Source: Dyella sp. AtDHG13 (GTDB taxonomy: Bacteria > Pseudomonadota > Gammaproteobacteria > Xanthomonadales > Rhodanobacteraceae). Taken from it: a stretch of 64,000 nt of DNA. Below the pieces are notes generated by a model. That model made no database searches. It had not been told where the DNA came from and worked only from the letters and a program-made list of their open reading frames with translations. How positions within the stretch are numbered: position 1 is the first letter of the stretch; each line of letters starts with the position of its first letter. This document shows, one piece after another, positions 26,695-34,396 of the stretch. Position numbers and translations under genes: made by a program. The stretch lies in contig NZ_QICJ01000005.1 of assembly GCF_003201105.1 (NCBI RefSeq), forward strand, positions 124,001 through 188,000, written 5' to 3'.

Positions 26695-27060
26695 ATGAGT
26701 CCCCTGGTGGTTGCGTTGTGGCTGCTCAACGTCACGCTCGACACCGTCGGCCAGCTCGCCTTCAAGGCGGCGGCCGGCGATCCGCGCGCGGGCGATGGCT
26801 TGGCGCGCTGGAAGTACATGGCGTCGCGTCCGTGGATCTGGATCGGCGTGCTCTCCTACGTCGCCGAATTCCTGGTGTGGATCGCCTTCCTGTCGCTGGT
26901 CGACCTGTCCGCAGGCGTGCTGCTGGGTTCGATCAACATCGTGGTGATCATGATTGCCGGCCGCATCCTGTTCAAAGAAAAGCTCACGCCGCTGCGCGTG
27001 ACCGGCATGCTGCTGGTGACGGCGGGCGTGGCGATCGTGGGTCTGGCCGGGGGCGGTTGA
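26695..27060 (+). CDS. Small EamA-type membrane protein, ArnE/ArnF-like subunit 1
   Basis: 121 aa with four membrane segments, half the size of ordinary EamA/DMT transporters. Seen: LNVTLDTVGQLAFKAAA near the start, and the terminal GRILFKEKLTPLRVTGMLLVTAGV loop-helix typical of the family. Small paired EamA proteins of this size are best known as ArnE/ArnF, which flip aminoarabinosyl-undecaprenyl phosphate. The partner begins 1 nt after its stop codon. The proposed role, flipping a lipid-linked intermediate, is inference from size, pairing and neighbours. Confidence 0.75.
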   Translation: MSPLVVALWLLNVTLDTVGQLAFKAAAGDPRAGDGLARWKYMASRPWIWIGVLSYVAEFLVWIAFLSLVDLSAGVLLGSINIVVIMIAGRILFKEKLTPLRVTGMLLVTAGVAIVGLAGGG

Positions 27061-27061
27061 G

Positions 27062-27505
27062 ATGTCCAGGAACCTGATTCGCTTCTACGCCGTCGGCTTC
27101 ACCATCCTGGTGCTGTTCGACACGCTGGTGCAGTTAAGCTTCAAGTACGCCGGCGACCACGCCTTTCCGCCCGAGGCCAACTGGGCGTGGATCGTGCGCG
27201 TGTTTGGCCATCCGTGGATCTATATCGCGGTGATCGGCTACGTCGGCAACTTCTTCACCTGGATGACGCTGCTCAAGCACGCGCCGATCGGTCCCGCGTT
27301 CGCGGTGACCCATCTGGAAGTGGTGAGCGTGATGCTGTTTTCCGTGTGGCTGTTCCACGAGCCGCTGACCTGGCCGCGCGTGCTCGGCGCGGCGACCATC
27401 GTGGCGGGCATCATCTGCCTGGCCTTTGCCGAAAGCGGCGCGCATCCGGAAGGCGATGCGCCGACCGAAGCGAAAGGTGCGCTGGGCGTCACCGCCGGCA
27501 AATGA
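27062..27505 (+). CDS. Small EamA-type membrane protein, ArnE/ArnF-like subunit 2
   Basis: 147 aa, four membrane segments, with a hydrophilic C-terminal tail (GAHPEGDAPTEAKG). The N-terminal VLFDTLVQLSFKYAGDHAF parallels the start of the preceding protein, and VWLFHEPLTWPRVLGAATIV parallels its last helix, so the two are diverged duplicates forming a heterodimer-like pair. It is followed 1 nt later by the aminotransferase gene, as expected for a single polycistronic unit. Confidence 0.75.
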   Translation: MSRNLIRFYAVGFTILVLFDTLVQLSFKYAGDHAFPPEANWAWIVRVFGHPWIYIAVIGYVGNFFTWMTLLKHAPIGPAFAVTHLEVVSVMLFSVWLFHEPLTWPRVLGAATIVAGIICLAFAESGAHPEGDAPTEAKGALGVTAGK

Positions 27506-27506
27506 C

Positions 27507-28703
27507 ATGCGCGAGCTGCCGCCCACCGCCGGACTGCCGCTACGCCTGACCGACCTGGGGCCCGGTCGCGCGCCGTTCGCCCAGCGAGTGGCCGACTGGC
27601 TGGGCGTGGATCAACTGCAGCTCGAATGCTCCGGCACCGCCGCCATGGTGGTTGCACTGCGCGCCATGCATCGCCTGCGTCCGCAGCGCGACGAGGTGAT
27701 CGTTCCGGCATGGACGTGCCCACTGGTGGCGCTAGCCATCCATCGCGCGGGGCTGAAGTTGCGCCTGTGCGATCTCGCGCCCGACCATTTCGACATGGAT
27801 TTCGTCGAGCTCTGCACGCACGCCGGCCCGCGCACGCTGGCCATCGTGCCGACGCACCTCGCCGGCCGCGTGGCCGACGTGAATGCCGCGCTGGACGTGG
27901 CCCATCGCGTGGGCGCCTATGTGCTGGAAGACGCCGCGCAGGCGCTCGGCGCGAAGCAAGGCGGCCATACGGTGGGCCTGCTCGGCGATGCGGGCTTCTT
28001 CAGCCTTGCCGTGGGCAAAGGGCTCACCCTGTTCGAGGGCGGCCTGCTGCTCACGCGCGACCCCGTGCTGCGCGACGCCTTTGCCGTAAGCCATGAGGCC
28101 ACCACCCGCCCCGACGCGAAGATGGATTGGCAGCGCGCGCTGGAACTGATCGGCTACACGCTGGCCTATCGCCCCTCGCTGCTGCCGCTGGCGTATGGAC
28201 GTCCATTGCGCAAGGCGCTGGCGCAGAACGATCCTGTCGCCGCTGTCGGCGACGATTTCGGGCCGGATATTCCGCTGCATACGGTCAGCGCCTGGCGCCA
28301 GGCCGTCGGGGCGCGTGCGCTGCCGCGGTTGCCGGCGTTCCTCAAGGCGACACGCGCGCAGGCGAAGCGCCGCGTGGAACGCCTGCGCCGGATTCACGGC
28401 GTCACCGTATTCGACGACCAACCCGGCCAGCAGGGCGTATGGCCCTTCCTGCTGCTTACTCTGCCGACTGAAGCCCAACGCGACGCCGCGCTGAAGACGC
28501 TGTGGACGGCTGGCCTCGGCGTCAGTCGCCTGTTCATCCACGCCCTGCCCGACTACGGCTACCTGCGCGAGATCGTGGCCGACACGTCGCTGCCGAACGC
28601 GCGCAGCTTCGCCGCGCGCTCGCTCACCATCACCAACAGTCCGTGGCTGGACGATGCCACGTTCGAGTCGATCTGCACGGTGCTGGAAGGCGCGACGCGC
28701 TGA
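27507..28703 (+). CDS. DegT/DnrJ/EryC1/StrS (ArnB-type) PLP-dependent aminotransferase
   Basis: 398 aa. Family motifs: ECSGTAAMVVALRAM near 34-48, VIVPAWTCPLVALAIHRAG near 66, LEDAAQALGA near 147, and the PLP lysine K171 in FFSLAVGKGLTLFEGG. Such enzymes transfer an amino group to keto-sugars or keto-alkyl substrates. The sequence is diverged from nucleotide-sugar aminotransferases and no other sugar-nucleotide genes are near, so the substrate may not be a sugar. Last gene of the hydrolase/flippase-like unit. Its stop lies 9 nt from the convergent CPBP gene. Confidence 0.83.
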   Translation: MRELPPTAGLPLRLTDLGPGRAPFAQRVADWLGVDQLQLECSGTAAMVVALRAMHRLRPQRDEVIVPAWTCPLVALAIHRAGLKLRLCDLAPDHFDMDFVELCTHAGPRTLAIVPTHLAGRVADVNAALDVAHRVGAYVLEDAAQALGAKQGGHTVGLLGDAGFFSLAVGKGLTLFEGGLLLTRDPVLRDAFAVSHEATTRPDAKMDWQRALELIGYTLAYRPSLLPLAYGRPLRKALAQNDPVAAVGDDFGPDIPLHTVSAWRQAVGARALPRLPAFLKATRAQAKRRVERLRRIHGVTVFDDQPGQQGVWPFLLLTLPTEAQRDAALKTLWTAGLGVSRLFIHALPDYGYLREIVADTSLPNARSFAARSLTITNSPWLDDATFESICTVLEGATR

Positions 28704-28712
28704 CGCCCACAC

Positions 28713-29516
28713 TCAGTCCGCATGCGCCTGCCTGCGACCCATCGACAGGAACAGCAGCGCACCCACGCAAAGGCCCAGGCACGGGCCGACGAGGCCCATG
28801 TCCATGCCCCTCGGCACGCTCACGCCCATCATCGCCACGGCGTTGGACGCTGCATGCATCAGCACGCACAGCAGGATGCTGCGCGTGCGGCTGTAGAGCC
28901 AGCCGAACAGCAGCGCGTTGCCCATGATGCCGACGAGGAACAGCGCAAAACCCGCGTGGTACTGCGTAACGCCCGGCAGAAAGAACAACGGCAGATGCCA
29001 TAGCGCCCAGATCGGGCCAATCAGCAGGGCCGCCCGTGCGGGCCCGATGGCATGCCCCCATTCTTCCTGCGTGACGCCGCGCCAGCCCCATTCCTCCAGC
29101 CCGCCGCCAACGATGGTCATCAGCAGATACTGCGGAAACAGATACCACGGCTTGATGTCCACCAGGCCGCCCAGCGCAGGCTTCAGCGCCACAGCCACGC
29201 CGATGGCGATGAAACCCAGGGCCAGCGGCAACCCCAGCGCCAGCAGATACCACACGGGATGCACGCGCCAGCGCAGCAGGCGCTGGTTGAACTCCCGCAG
29301 CGGCGCCTGTTCGCGCGTGCGCCATACGGCCAGGTAGGCGGCGACGGTGGGCCCCAGGCCGCCCAGCACATACAAGGTCATGTAGGGCCACTGGCCATAG
29401 CTCGTGAACTGCCGCTGGGCAAGCACGACGAGGATGCCCCACGCCACCCAGGTGATGCCGAAAGCCATGGCCAGATACACGAGCGCACGGCGGCTGGTGG
29501 GAAAGTGTTCGGTCAT
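28713..29516 (-). CDS. CPBP-family (CAAX protease/bacteriocin-processing-like) membrane protein
   Basis: 267 aa, about eight membrane segments. Active-site motifs of the CPBP/Abi family: motif 1 EEWGWRG (E141, E142, R146), motif 2 WHLPLF with H174, motif 3 HAASN with H221 and N225. Members are glutamate intramembrane proteases of the Rce1 type, often linked to peptide maturation or self-immunity. It is the last gene of a minus-strand group (acyltransferase, arginase-like, CPBP), with a 111-nt gap after the arginase-like gene, so membership of that unit is uncertain. Confidence 0.83.
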   Translation of the reverse strand: MTEHFPTSRRALVYLAMAFGITWVAWGILVVLAQRQFTSYGQWPYMTLYVLGGLGPTVAAYLAVWRTREQAPLREFNQRLLRWRVHPVWYLLALGLPLALGFIAIGVAVALKPALGGLVDIKPWYLFPQYLLMTIVGGGLEEWGWRGVTQEEWGHAIGPARAALLIGPIWALWHLPLFFLPGVTQYHAGFALFLVGIMGNALLFGWLYSRTRSILLCVLMHAASNAVAMMGVSVPRGMDMGLVGPCLGLCVGALLFLSMGRRQAHAD

Positions 29517-29627
29517 GGTGTGGCATCGCCTCGGCAAACGCCGGAACACGCCGGCTCTCGATACGCCTGCAATACACCTGTGCGGCCGGCATCCATCGCC
29601 GGCACGCAGGATGGTCAACGCCTTCGG

Positions 29628-30503
29628 TTACACGCTGCTTTCGGCAATCGCCGCCAGCAGGCGCGTGTTGAATGCACGCTGTTGCGCCTGCCACGCGTCC
29701 AGCTCGCTCTGCGGTACCGGCTCCTGGCCGTCCATGCCGCTCAGCAGCCGCTTCCACCAGCTGCGGTAGCGGTAGGCCGATACTTCGCCATTGATGTCGC
29801 TCGCCACGATGCGGCCGCGCAATGCCTCGATGATCGCCATCGCGTGCGGTTCTTCCAGGCGCCCCTGATCCCAGTTGGTGCGCGCGGTATCGACGCTGAA
29901 GGCGTCCTTGTCGATGGACAGGTAGGTCGGCTGCGGCGCCTGCTTGAGCTGCTTCACGAACGCACAAGTGAGCGCATCGGAATCGTCGAAGCGGCGGAAC
30001 GCATCGCTCAGCCCCAGCCGGGCCGCCCAATCCACGTTCACGTCCATGCACCAGTAGCTGAGCTTGCCCGCCTGCAACGGGCGCAGGTAGTTCTCCCACG
30101 CATGCTTCGCGCCGATGTCGCCCGAGGTGATGCCCACCACGTGCACGTGCGTCACGAACGGCAACATGGCCACGCGGCGCACCCACGACCCGCAGTGGAT
30201 GCCCCACGGAAAACGCATGTTGTCGGGATGATTGTCGAACACCACCAGTTGGAACGGCCCACGCGCGCGCTGTCGCTGCACCAGCGGCCAGGTGAGATGG
30301 TGATAATCACCCGAGCCCATCAACACCGTGCCGTAGCTTTCGGGCATGCGCTGGTCCAGGTAGTCGCGCAGGCGATTGAACGTGCGCAAGGTGCAGCCAA
30401 AGCGGATGTCTTCCTGCCAGTCGGACAGTGCCAGCGTCGTCGCCCCGACGATCGGGCCGACCGAGCCGTCGAAATCCAGGATCAGCGGTTCATGCCTGTT
30501 CAT
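29628..30503 (-). CDS. Arginase/ureohydrolase-fold protein (UPF0489-like)
   Basis: 291 aa. It keeps the complete metal-ligand pattern of the arginase/deacetylase fold: GDYHH (66-69, with H68/H69), D90-x-H92-x-D94 in VVFDNHPDN, and D198-x-D200 in SIDKDAF. Otherwise it is far from classical arginase or agmatinase. Hydrolysis of a C-N bond (guanidine or amide) is therefore the best guess. The start overlaps the end of the acyltransferase gene by 14 nt, so the two are made together, and it belongs to the ACP/KS-containing locus. Confidence 0.75.
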   Translation of the reverse strand: MNRHEPLILDFDGSVGPIVGATTLALSDWQEDIRFGCTLRTFNRLRDYLDQRMPESYGTVLMGSGDYHHLTWPLVQRQRARGPFQLVVFDNHPDNMRFPWGIHCGSWVRRVAMLPFVTHVHVVGITSGDIGAKHAWENYLRPLQAGKLSYWCMDVNVDWAARLGLSDAFRRFDDSDALTCAFVKQLKQAPQPTYLSIDKDAFSVDTARTNWDQGRLEEPHAMAIIEALRGRIVASDINGEVSAYRYRSWWKRLLSGMDGQEPVPQSELDAWQAQQRAFNTRLLAAIAESSV

Positions 30504-31548
30504 GCGCGGCCCATTGGCTGTCGCTCTCGAAGAATTTGCCCAGCTTGCGCGCGGCGGCGCGCAACAGCGGATTGCGCAGGTAGATCGCGTGCCGCGTCAG
30601 GGTGAATTGTGCACCCAGATACGACTTGATCTGCGGGTCGGTCCAGCCCGCGACGTAATGCGTCAGGCCGTGTTCACGCGCAAAGGCCAGGTTGTGGAAC
30701 CAGCTGGTGAAGTACAGGTTCTGCTCGCGCGCCTGCGGATAGGCAAAGCCCACGTACTTGTCGATCAGCTTGCCCTCCACCACGAAGCAGAGGTTCCAGC
30801 CGATCATCGCGCCCTCGTGGCGATAGACGAAGACGACGCCGCCGTTCGAGGCATCGCGCAGCACGGCGGCGAAAAAATCGCGGCTGAGCTTGTCGAAATG
30901 GATTTCGCTCTGCGCGTAGACGTTTTCGTAAAGCGCGTAATAGGCGTCGACCACGGCGTCGTCGGCAAACATCGCATCGCCGCAATGGACAGCCTCCACG
31001 GCCACGTCGTCGCGCTTGCGCAGTTTGCGGCGGATGTCCTTGCGCCGGCCGGAGGACAGCCGCGCGAGGTATTCGTCCTCGCTCTGGAAATCGATCGTGA
31101 CATAGGCCAGCGCCTGCCCTTCGAGCAGCACGAAACCCTGGGCGTCGCAGGCATCCATGAACCGCGCGCACCAGTCGTTGGTGGCGCCGTCGAACAAGGG
31201 TGAAGCCTGCGGCACGTCCTTCACGATCATCAGCCGCTGACGGCGGCCCAATTGCTCGCGCAAGGCCTTGGCCAGCGCGTCAGGCTGTGCGCCGCGCGGA
31301 AACAGCGCGTACTCGGACACGGTGGTGCCCACGAAGGCGGTGCGCCAGCGCAACAGCCGGCCCCACCACCGATAGCCAGGGGCGCCGGTCAGCTTCTTCC
31401 GAACCTCGTCGTCGGCGGTGGTCAGCAAGTCGAACGGCGCGACGAAGGCCGGGGTGTCCGCGACCCGCGTCACGCTGAAATCGATGGGTGGATGCTCGGC
31501 GAACCGCGCCACCAGTGCGTCCGGTTCGAGCTGGTTGAGGTACCGCAC
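30490..31548 (-). CDS. FemAB/GNAT-type acyl- or aminoacyltransferase
   Basis: 352 aa. The second half has the GNAT-like fold of the Acetyltransf_6/FemAB group: FQSEDEYLARLSSGRRKDIR near 178-197, a HEGAMIGWNLCFVVEGKLID strand pair near 257, then YVGFAYPQAREQNLYFTSWF with a conserved late-domain turn. These enzymes add acyl or aminoacyl groups to amines. The GTG at 31548 (VRYLNQLEPD) is chosen; an upstream start at 31674 would cover the divergent promoter region. First gene of the minus-strand unit, divergent from the acyl carrier protein gene, which could supply its acyl donor. Confidence 0.75.
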   Translation of the reverse strand: MRYLNQLEPDALVARFAEHPPIDFSVTRVADTPAFVAPFDLLTTADDEVRKKLTGAPGYRWWGRLLRWRTAFVGTTVSEYALFPRGAQPDALAKALREQLGRRQRLMIVKDVPQASPLFDGATNDWCARFMDACDAQGFVLLEGQALAYVTIDFQSEDEYLARLSSGRRKDIRRKLRKRDDVAVEAVHCGDAMFADDAVVDAYYALYENVYAQSEIHFDKLSRDFFAAVLRDASNGGVVFVYRHEGAMIGWNLCFVVEGKLIDKYVGFAYPQAREQNLYFTSWFHNLAFAREHGLTHYVAGWTDPQIKSYLGAQFTLTRHAIYLRNPLLRAAARKLGKFFESDSQWAAHEQA

Positions 31549-31782
31549 GCGACAGCCCCGCGAGTCACAAGGCCATAGGATACGACGCCCCGCCCGCCCA
31601 GACACGGCCCGCGTGGCATGCCCCCGCCGAAAAGACTGGCGAAAGGCGCCAGGGGGAGCATCGGACTGCGCCACATTGTGAGGTGGCGTTCTGGACTTTG
31701 TCCTGGCGGTTCGTCAGGCTTGGTAGAGGGGCGTCCGGGGGATGCCGCATGACACGCCGCCAAGGGAACCAGGAAAGCAGAC
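31549..31782. promoter_or_regulatory. Divergent promoter region between the acyltransferase and ACP units
   Basis: 234 nt separating two divergent transcription starts. A weak plus-strand element TTGTCC (about 31698) is followed by a poor -10. I could not assign a regulator site. The location makes it the probable shared control region for both halves of the locus. Confidence 0.35.
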
Positions 31783-32034
31783 ATGAGCAATGTTCAGCAG
31801 GAAACCTTCGACATCATCGCCAAGCAGGCCAAGATCGAGCTCGACACGATCAAGCCGGAGTCCACCCTGAAGGACCTGGGCATTGCCTCGCTGGACGCCA
31901 TCGAAGTGATCTTCGACATCGAGGAGCACTTCAACATCAACCTGCCCAACGAAGACACCGACTTCGACAATGGCACCGTCGGCCAGCTCGTCGAAGCCAT
32001 CGAGCGCCAGCTCGCCCAGAAGACCAGCGAATAA
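31783..32034 (+). CDS. Acyl carrier protein (dedicated, non-AcpP type)
   Basis: 83 aa acidic four-helix protein. The phosphopantetheine site is S36 in LGIASLDAIEV; the usual Asp before the Ser (DSL) is replaced by Ala35. Helix III reads FDIEEHFNINLPNEDTDFDN. It is not in a fab operon: fabD and fabG are absent, and it is followed 3 nt after its stop by a ketoacyl synthase, so it is a second ACP specialised for this locus. GGAAAGCAGAC precedes the ATG. Confidence 0.9.
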   Translation: MSNVQQETFDIIAKQAKIELDTIKPESTLKDLGIASLDAIEVIFDIEEHFNINLPNEDTDFDNGTVGQLVEAIERQLAQKTSE

Positions 32035-32037
32035 TCC

Positions 32038-33252
32038 ATGCGCCGTATCGTGATCACCGGCATGGGCGCGATCTGCGCGCTCGGCCATGACGCGCCTTCC
32101 GTGTGGAAGGCGATGACCGAAGGCCGCCCCGGCATCGGTCCGATCCACCACATCCAGCCGGGACAGCTGCGCAATGGCGGCATCGCGGCCGAGGTGGCCG
32201 ATTACGACCCCAAGAACCACTTCGATGACGCGCGGGCCGCGCTGCTGGATCCCTTCAGCGAATACGCGCTGATCGCGGCCAACGAGGCTATCCGCCAGTC
32301 GGGCATCCAGTTCCAGGGCGAAGCAAGCGCCCGCACGGCCGTGGTGATCGGCACCGGCGCCGGCGGCGAAACCACCCGCGACGATCTCTACGAACGCCTT
32401 TACGGCGAACACCAGGGCCGTTTCCACCCGCTCGGCATCGTGCGCATGATGATGAACGCGCCGGCCAGCCAGGTGAGCATGGTGCACGGCATCACCGGTC
32501 CCGCCTTCGTGGTGGCGAGCGCCTGCGCATCGTCCAACCACGCCTTTGCGCAAGCGGCCATGATGATCCGCTCCGGCATGGTCGACGCCGCCGTGGTGGG
32601 GGGCACCGAAGCCTGCATCACCCTGGGCACGCTGCGCGCGTGGGAAGCCATGCGCGTGCTCGCCCCCGACACCTGCCGCCCCTTCAGCAAGGGCCGCCGC
32701 GGCCTGGTGCTGGGCGAAGGCGCGGCGATGTACGTGCTCGAAACACTGGAATCGGCGCAGAAGCGCGGCGCGGAAATCATCTGCGAACTGGTGGGCACGG
32801 GCATGAGCTCGGATGCCGGCGACATCGCCGCGCCTTCTGACATCGGCGCGGCCGCCGCCATGAACATGGCCCTGCGCGACGGCGGCCTGGCGCCGGAAGA
32901 CATCGACTACATCAACGCCCATGGCACCGGCACCGTGGCCAACGACAGCACCGAGACGCGCGCCATCCACCGCGTGTTCGGCGAGCATGCGCGCGAACTG
33001 CTGGTGTCCTCCACCAAATCCATGCACGGCCACGCCCTGGGCGCCGGCGGCGCGCTCGAACTGGTAGCTGCCATCGGCGCCATCCACGACGGCATCGTGC
33101 CACCCACCATCAACTACCTCGAACCCGACCCCGCCTGCGACCTGGACTACGTGCCGAACGTGGCGCGCGAGCGGAGAGTGAATGCAGCCATCAGCAATTC
33201 GTTCGCGTTTGGCGGGCTGAATGCGGTGGTGGCGGTGAGGCGCATGGGGTGA
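32038..33252 (+). CDS. Beta-ketoacyl-ACP synthase, FabF/NodE-like
   Basis: 404 aa. Complete Cys-His-His catalytic set: C163 in VVASACASSNHAF, H295 in NAHGTGT, K327 and H332 in STKSMHGHALG; the C-terminal SNSFAFGGLNAVV is also typical. It would extend or condense acyl chains carried by the upstream ACP, with which it forms a two-gene unit like nodF-nodE. The product is unknown. A short hairpin (33262-33281) follows the stop. Confidence 0.9.
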   Translation: MRRIVITGMGAICALGHDAPSVWKAMTEGRPGIGPIHHIQPGQLRNGGIAAEVADYDPKNHFDDARAALLDPFSEYALIAANEAIRQSGIQFQGEASARTAVVIGTGAGGETTRDDLYERLYGEHQGRFHPLGIVRMMMNAPASQVSMVHGITGPAFVVASACASSNHAFAQAAMMIRSGMVDAAVVGGTEACITLGTLRAWEAMRVLAPDTCRPFSKGRRGLVLGEGAAMYVLETLESAQKRGAEIICELVGTGMSSDAGDIAAPSDIGAAAAMNMALRDGGLAPEDIDYINAHGTGTVANDSTETRAIHRVFGEHARELLVSSTKSMHGHALGAGGALELVAAIGAIHDGIVPPTINYLEPDPACDLDYVPNVARERRVNAAISNSFAFGGLNAVVAVRRMG

Positions 33253-33494
33253 GTTTTGCGACGCTCTCTTTTTGGAGAGCGCGGACGTGGCTGGCAATGA
33301 CGGTTCTTTGGTGTCGTTGCGCGAAATGCGTGAGGCACGTGACCCAATCTTCGGAACACCGCACTCCAACCGACACGTCAGTTTTTCTCTAAGGCAGGCG
33401 CTCCACAGCCGCCACGACGCGAGGTGCCGCGCAGCGGCACGAGCCGTCGGCTCCGCGCTCTTGATCTTGATTTTCCGGGTCCCCGTATGAGGCG

Positions 33495-33705
33495 GCGGAC
33501 GGGTGGAGATCAGGCCCCGCAGGGGTGCCTGGCAGGGATGCCAGGCACTTTTCGTCGGGGCAGGAGCCCCGTCGAAAAGCCCGTAACCCGTCCGCGCACC
33601 TTCCGGGCAACGCCCGGAAGGCGCCGATTCCGGGGGGCCCTTCTCTTTGGTTACTTTCTCTTGGGCAAGCAAGAGAAAGTGACCCGGCCTCCGGCAGGAG
33701 GTCGG
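33495..33705. other. Array of strong stem-loops, partly enclosed in a common stem (structured element)
   Basis: Stems seen: outer stem GCGGACGGGT 33495-33504 with ACCCGTCCGC 33586-33595 (10 bp). Inside it, a CCCC/GGGG mini-hairpin near 33515-33525, a 9-bp hairpin (33526-33534 with 33539-33547) and a 13-bp hairpin with one mismatch (33548-33560 with 33567-33579). Beyond it, a perfect 10-bp hairpin (33599-33608 with 33612-33621), a 14-bp hairpin with one G-U (33650-33663 with 33670-33683) and a 9-bp hairpin (33684-33692 with 33697-33705). This is far more structure than a terminator needs. It could be a folded RNA or a composite mobile repeat. Confidence 0.65.
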
Positions 33706-33716
33706 AACGCTCGCCG

Positions 33717-33850
33717 CGTAGGTGGCCAGGTTGCCGGAACGCTGATAAAGAGCCGACAACCTCCACGCGACAACCCAGCGCAAAGTCACTGGATCCCGGC
33801 CTACGCCGGGATGACGGTTCTTTTGAAGTGGTGAGGCAAGAGCGACCCTT
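33717..33850. repeat. Dispersed repeat, second copy (half element)
   Basis: Matches 4226-4370 over about 120 nt with some substitutions: CGTAGGTGGCCAGG..., then CTCCACGCGACAACCCAGCG, then the CACTGGATCCCGGC / GCCGGGATGACGGTT hairpin and TTTTGAAGTG. Unlike the 4.1-kb copy it lacks the second inverted arm. The internal hairpin ATCCCGGCctacGCCGGGAT is intact. Confidence 0.8.
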
Positions 33851-33985
33851 CACCTCAGCCCTCTCCTCGCTCCTCAAAGCCGCAGCCATCCATGGCTGCT
33901 CCCCGCGTGCTCCGGAGGGGAGAGGGAGCAGAAGCAACGGAGCCTCATGCGCCTCGATCAAGCGCACCCGCAACAACGCACTCCC

Positions 33986-34396
33986 CTAAAAAGAATCCCC
34001 CGCCACCAACGGCAAAATCGACTCCCGACTCAACCTCGCGATCGGCAAATCCCCCGGGTCCGCCGGATCAACCCAGCACACACCCTCGATCTCCGCCCGA
34101 GCCACAAAAGGCCCATCGGCCTCCACCTCGTAAACCTCGGCCTCGACCACATGGCCCGGTTCGTTGGCCGCCGGCGCGCTGAATCGCCCCAGCCACCGCG
34201 CGCCTTCGCGCCGCATGGTGCAACTCAGTTCCTCGTGCAGTTCACGCGCCAGCGTGTGCAGGTCGTCGCGATCGCCTGCATCGCGCTTGCCACCCGGCTG
34301 CTGCCACACCACCGCGCCGCGCTTGCGCACCATCAATACCCTGCCCTGCGCGTCGCGGATCACCGCGGCGACGATGCGGATGATCTTTCCGCTCAC
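33986..34396 (-). CDS. Nudix hydrolase with an atypical Nudix box
   Basis: 136 aa. The Nudix segment reads QQPGGKRDAGD... then LARELHEELSC (about residues 31-57). Compared with G-x5-E-x7-REUxEExGU, Asp replaces the first Glu, one residue is inserted and the final Gly is absent, while the catalytic REL-EE core is kept. Substrate unknown, likely a nucleoside diphosphate derivative. GTG start at 34396 overlaps the stop of the upstream Nudix gene (GTGA), so translation is coupled. Confidence 0.78.
   Translation of the reverse strand: MSGKIIRIVAAVIRDAQGRVLMVRKRGAVVWQQPGGKRDAGDRDDLHTLARELHEELSCTMRREGARWLGRFSAPAANEPGHVVEAEVYEVEADGPFVARAEIEGVCWVDPADPGDLPIARLSRESILPLVAGDSF

Larger units (their letters stand above)
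33253..33985. other. Gene-free interval of 733 nt: structured hairpin array plus dispersed repeat
   Basis: No credible gene. From left to right: a CGCTCTC/GAGAGCG hairpin at 33262-33281 after the ketoacyl synthase, about 200 nt without recognisable structure, the hairpin array at 33495-33705, the repeat homologous to 4226-4370 at 33717-33850, and a CTCTCC/GGAGAGG-containing palindromic tail (33865-33930). Short frames in all directions merely translate these elements. Confidence 0.75.

Noticed and set aside
31714-33789. 691-aa open frame antisense to the ACP and ketoacyl synthase genes, running into the repeats
   Set aside because: Antisense shadow that crosses intergenic repeats; no domain.
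33424-33989. Short plus-strand frames (up to 154 aa) in the repeat region
   Set aside because: They translate hairpin arrays and a dispersed repeat; composition is not protein-like.
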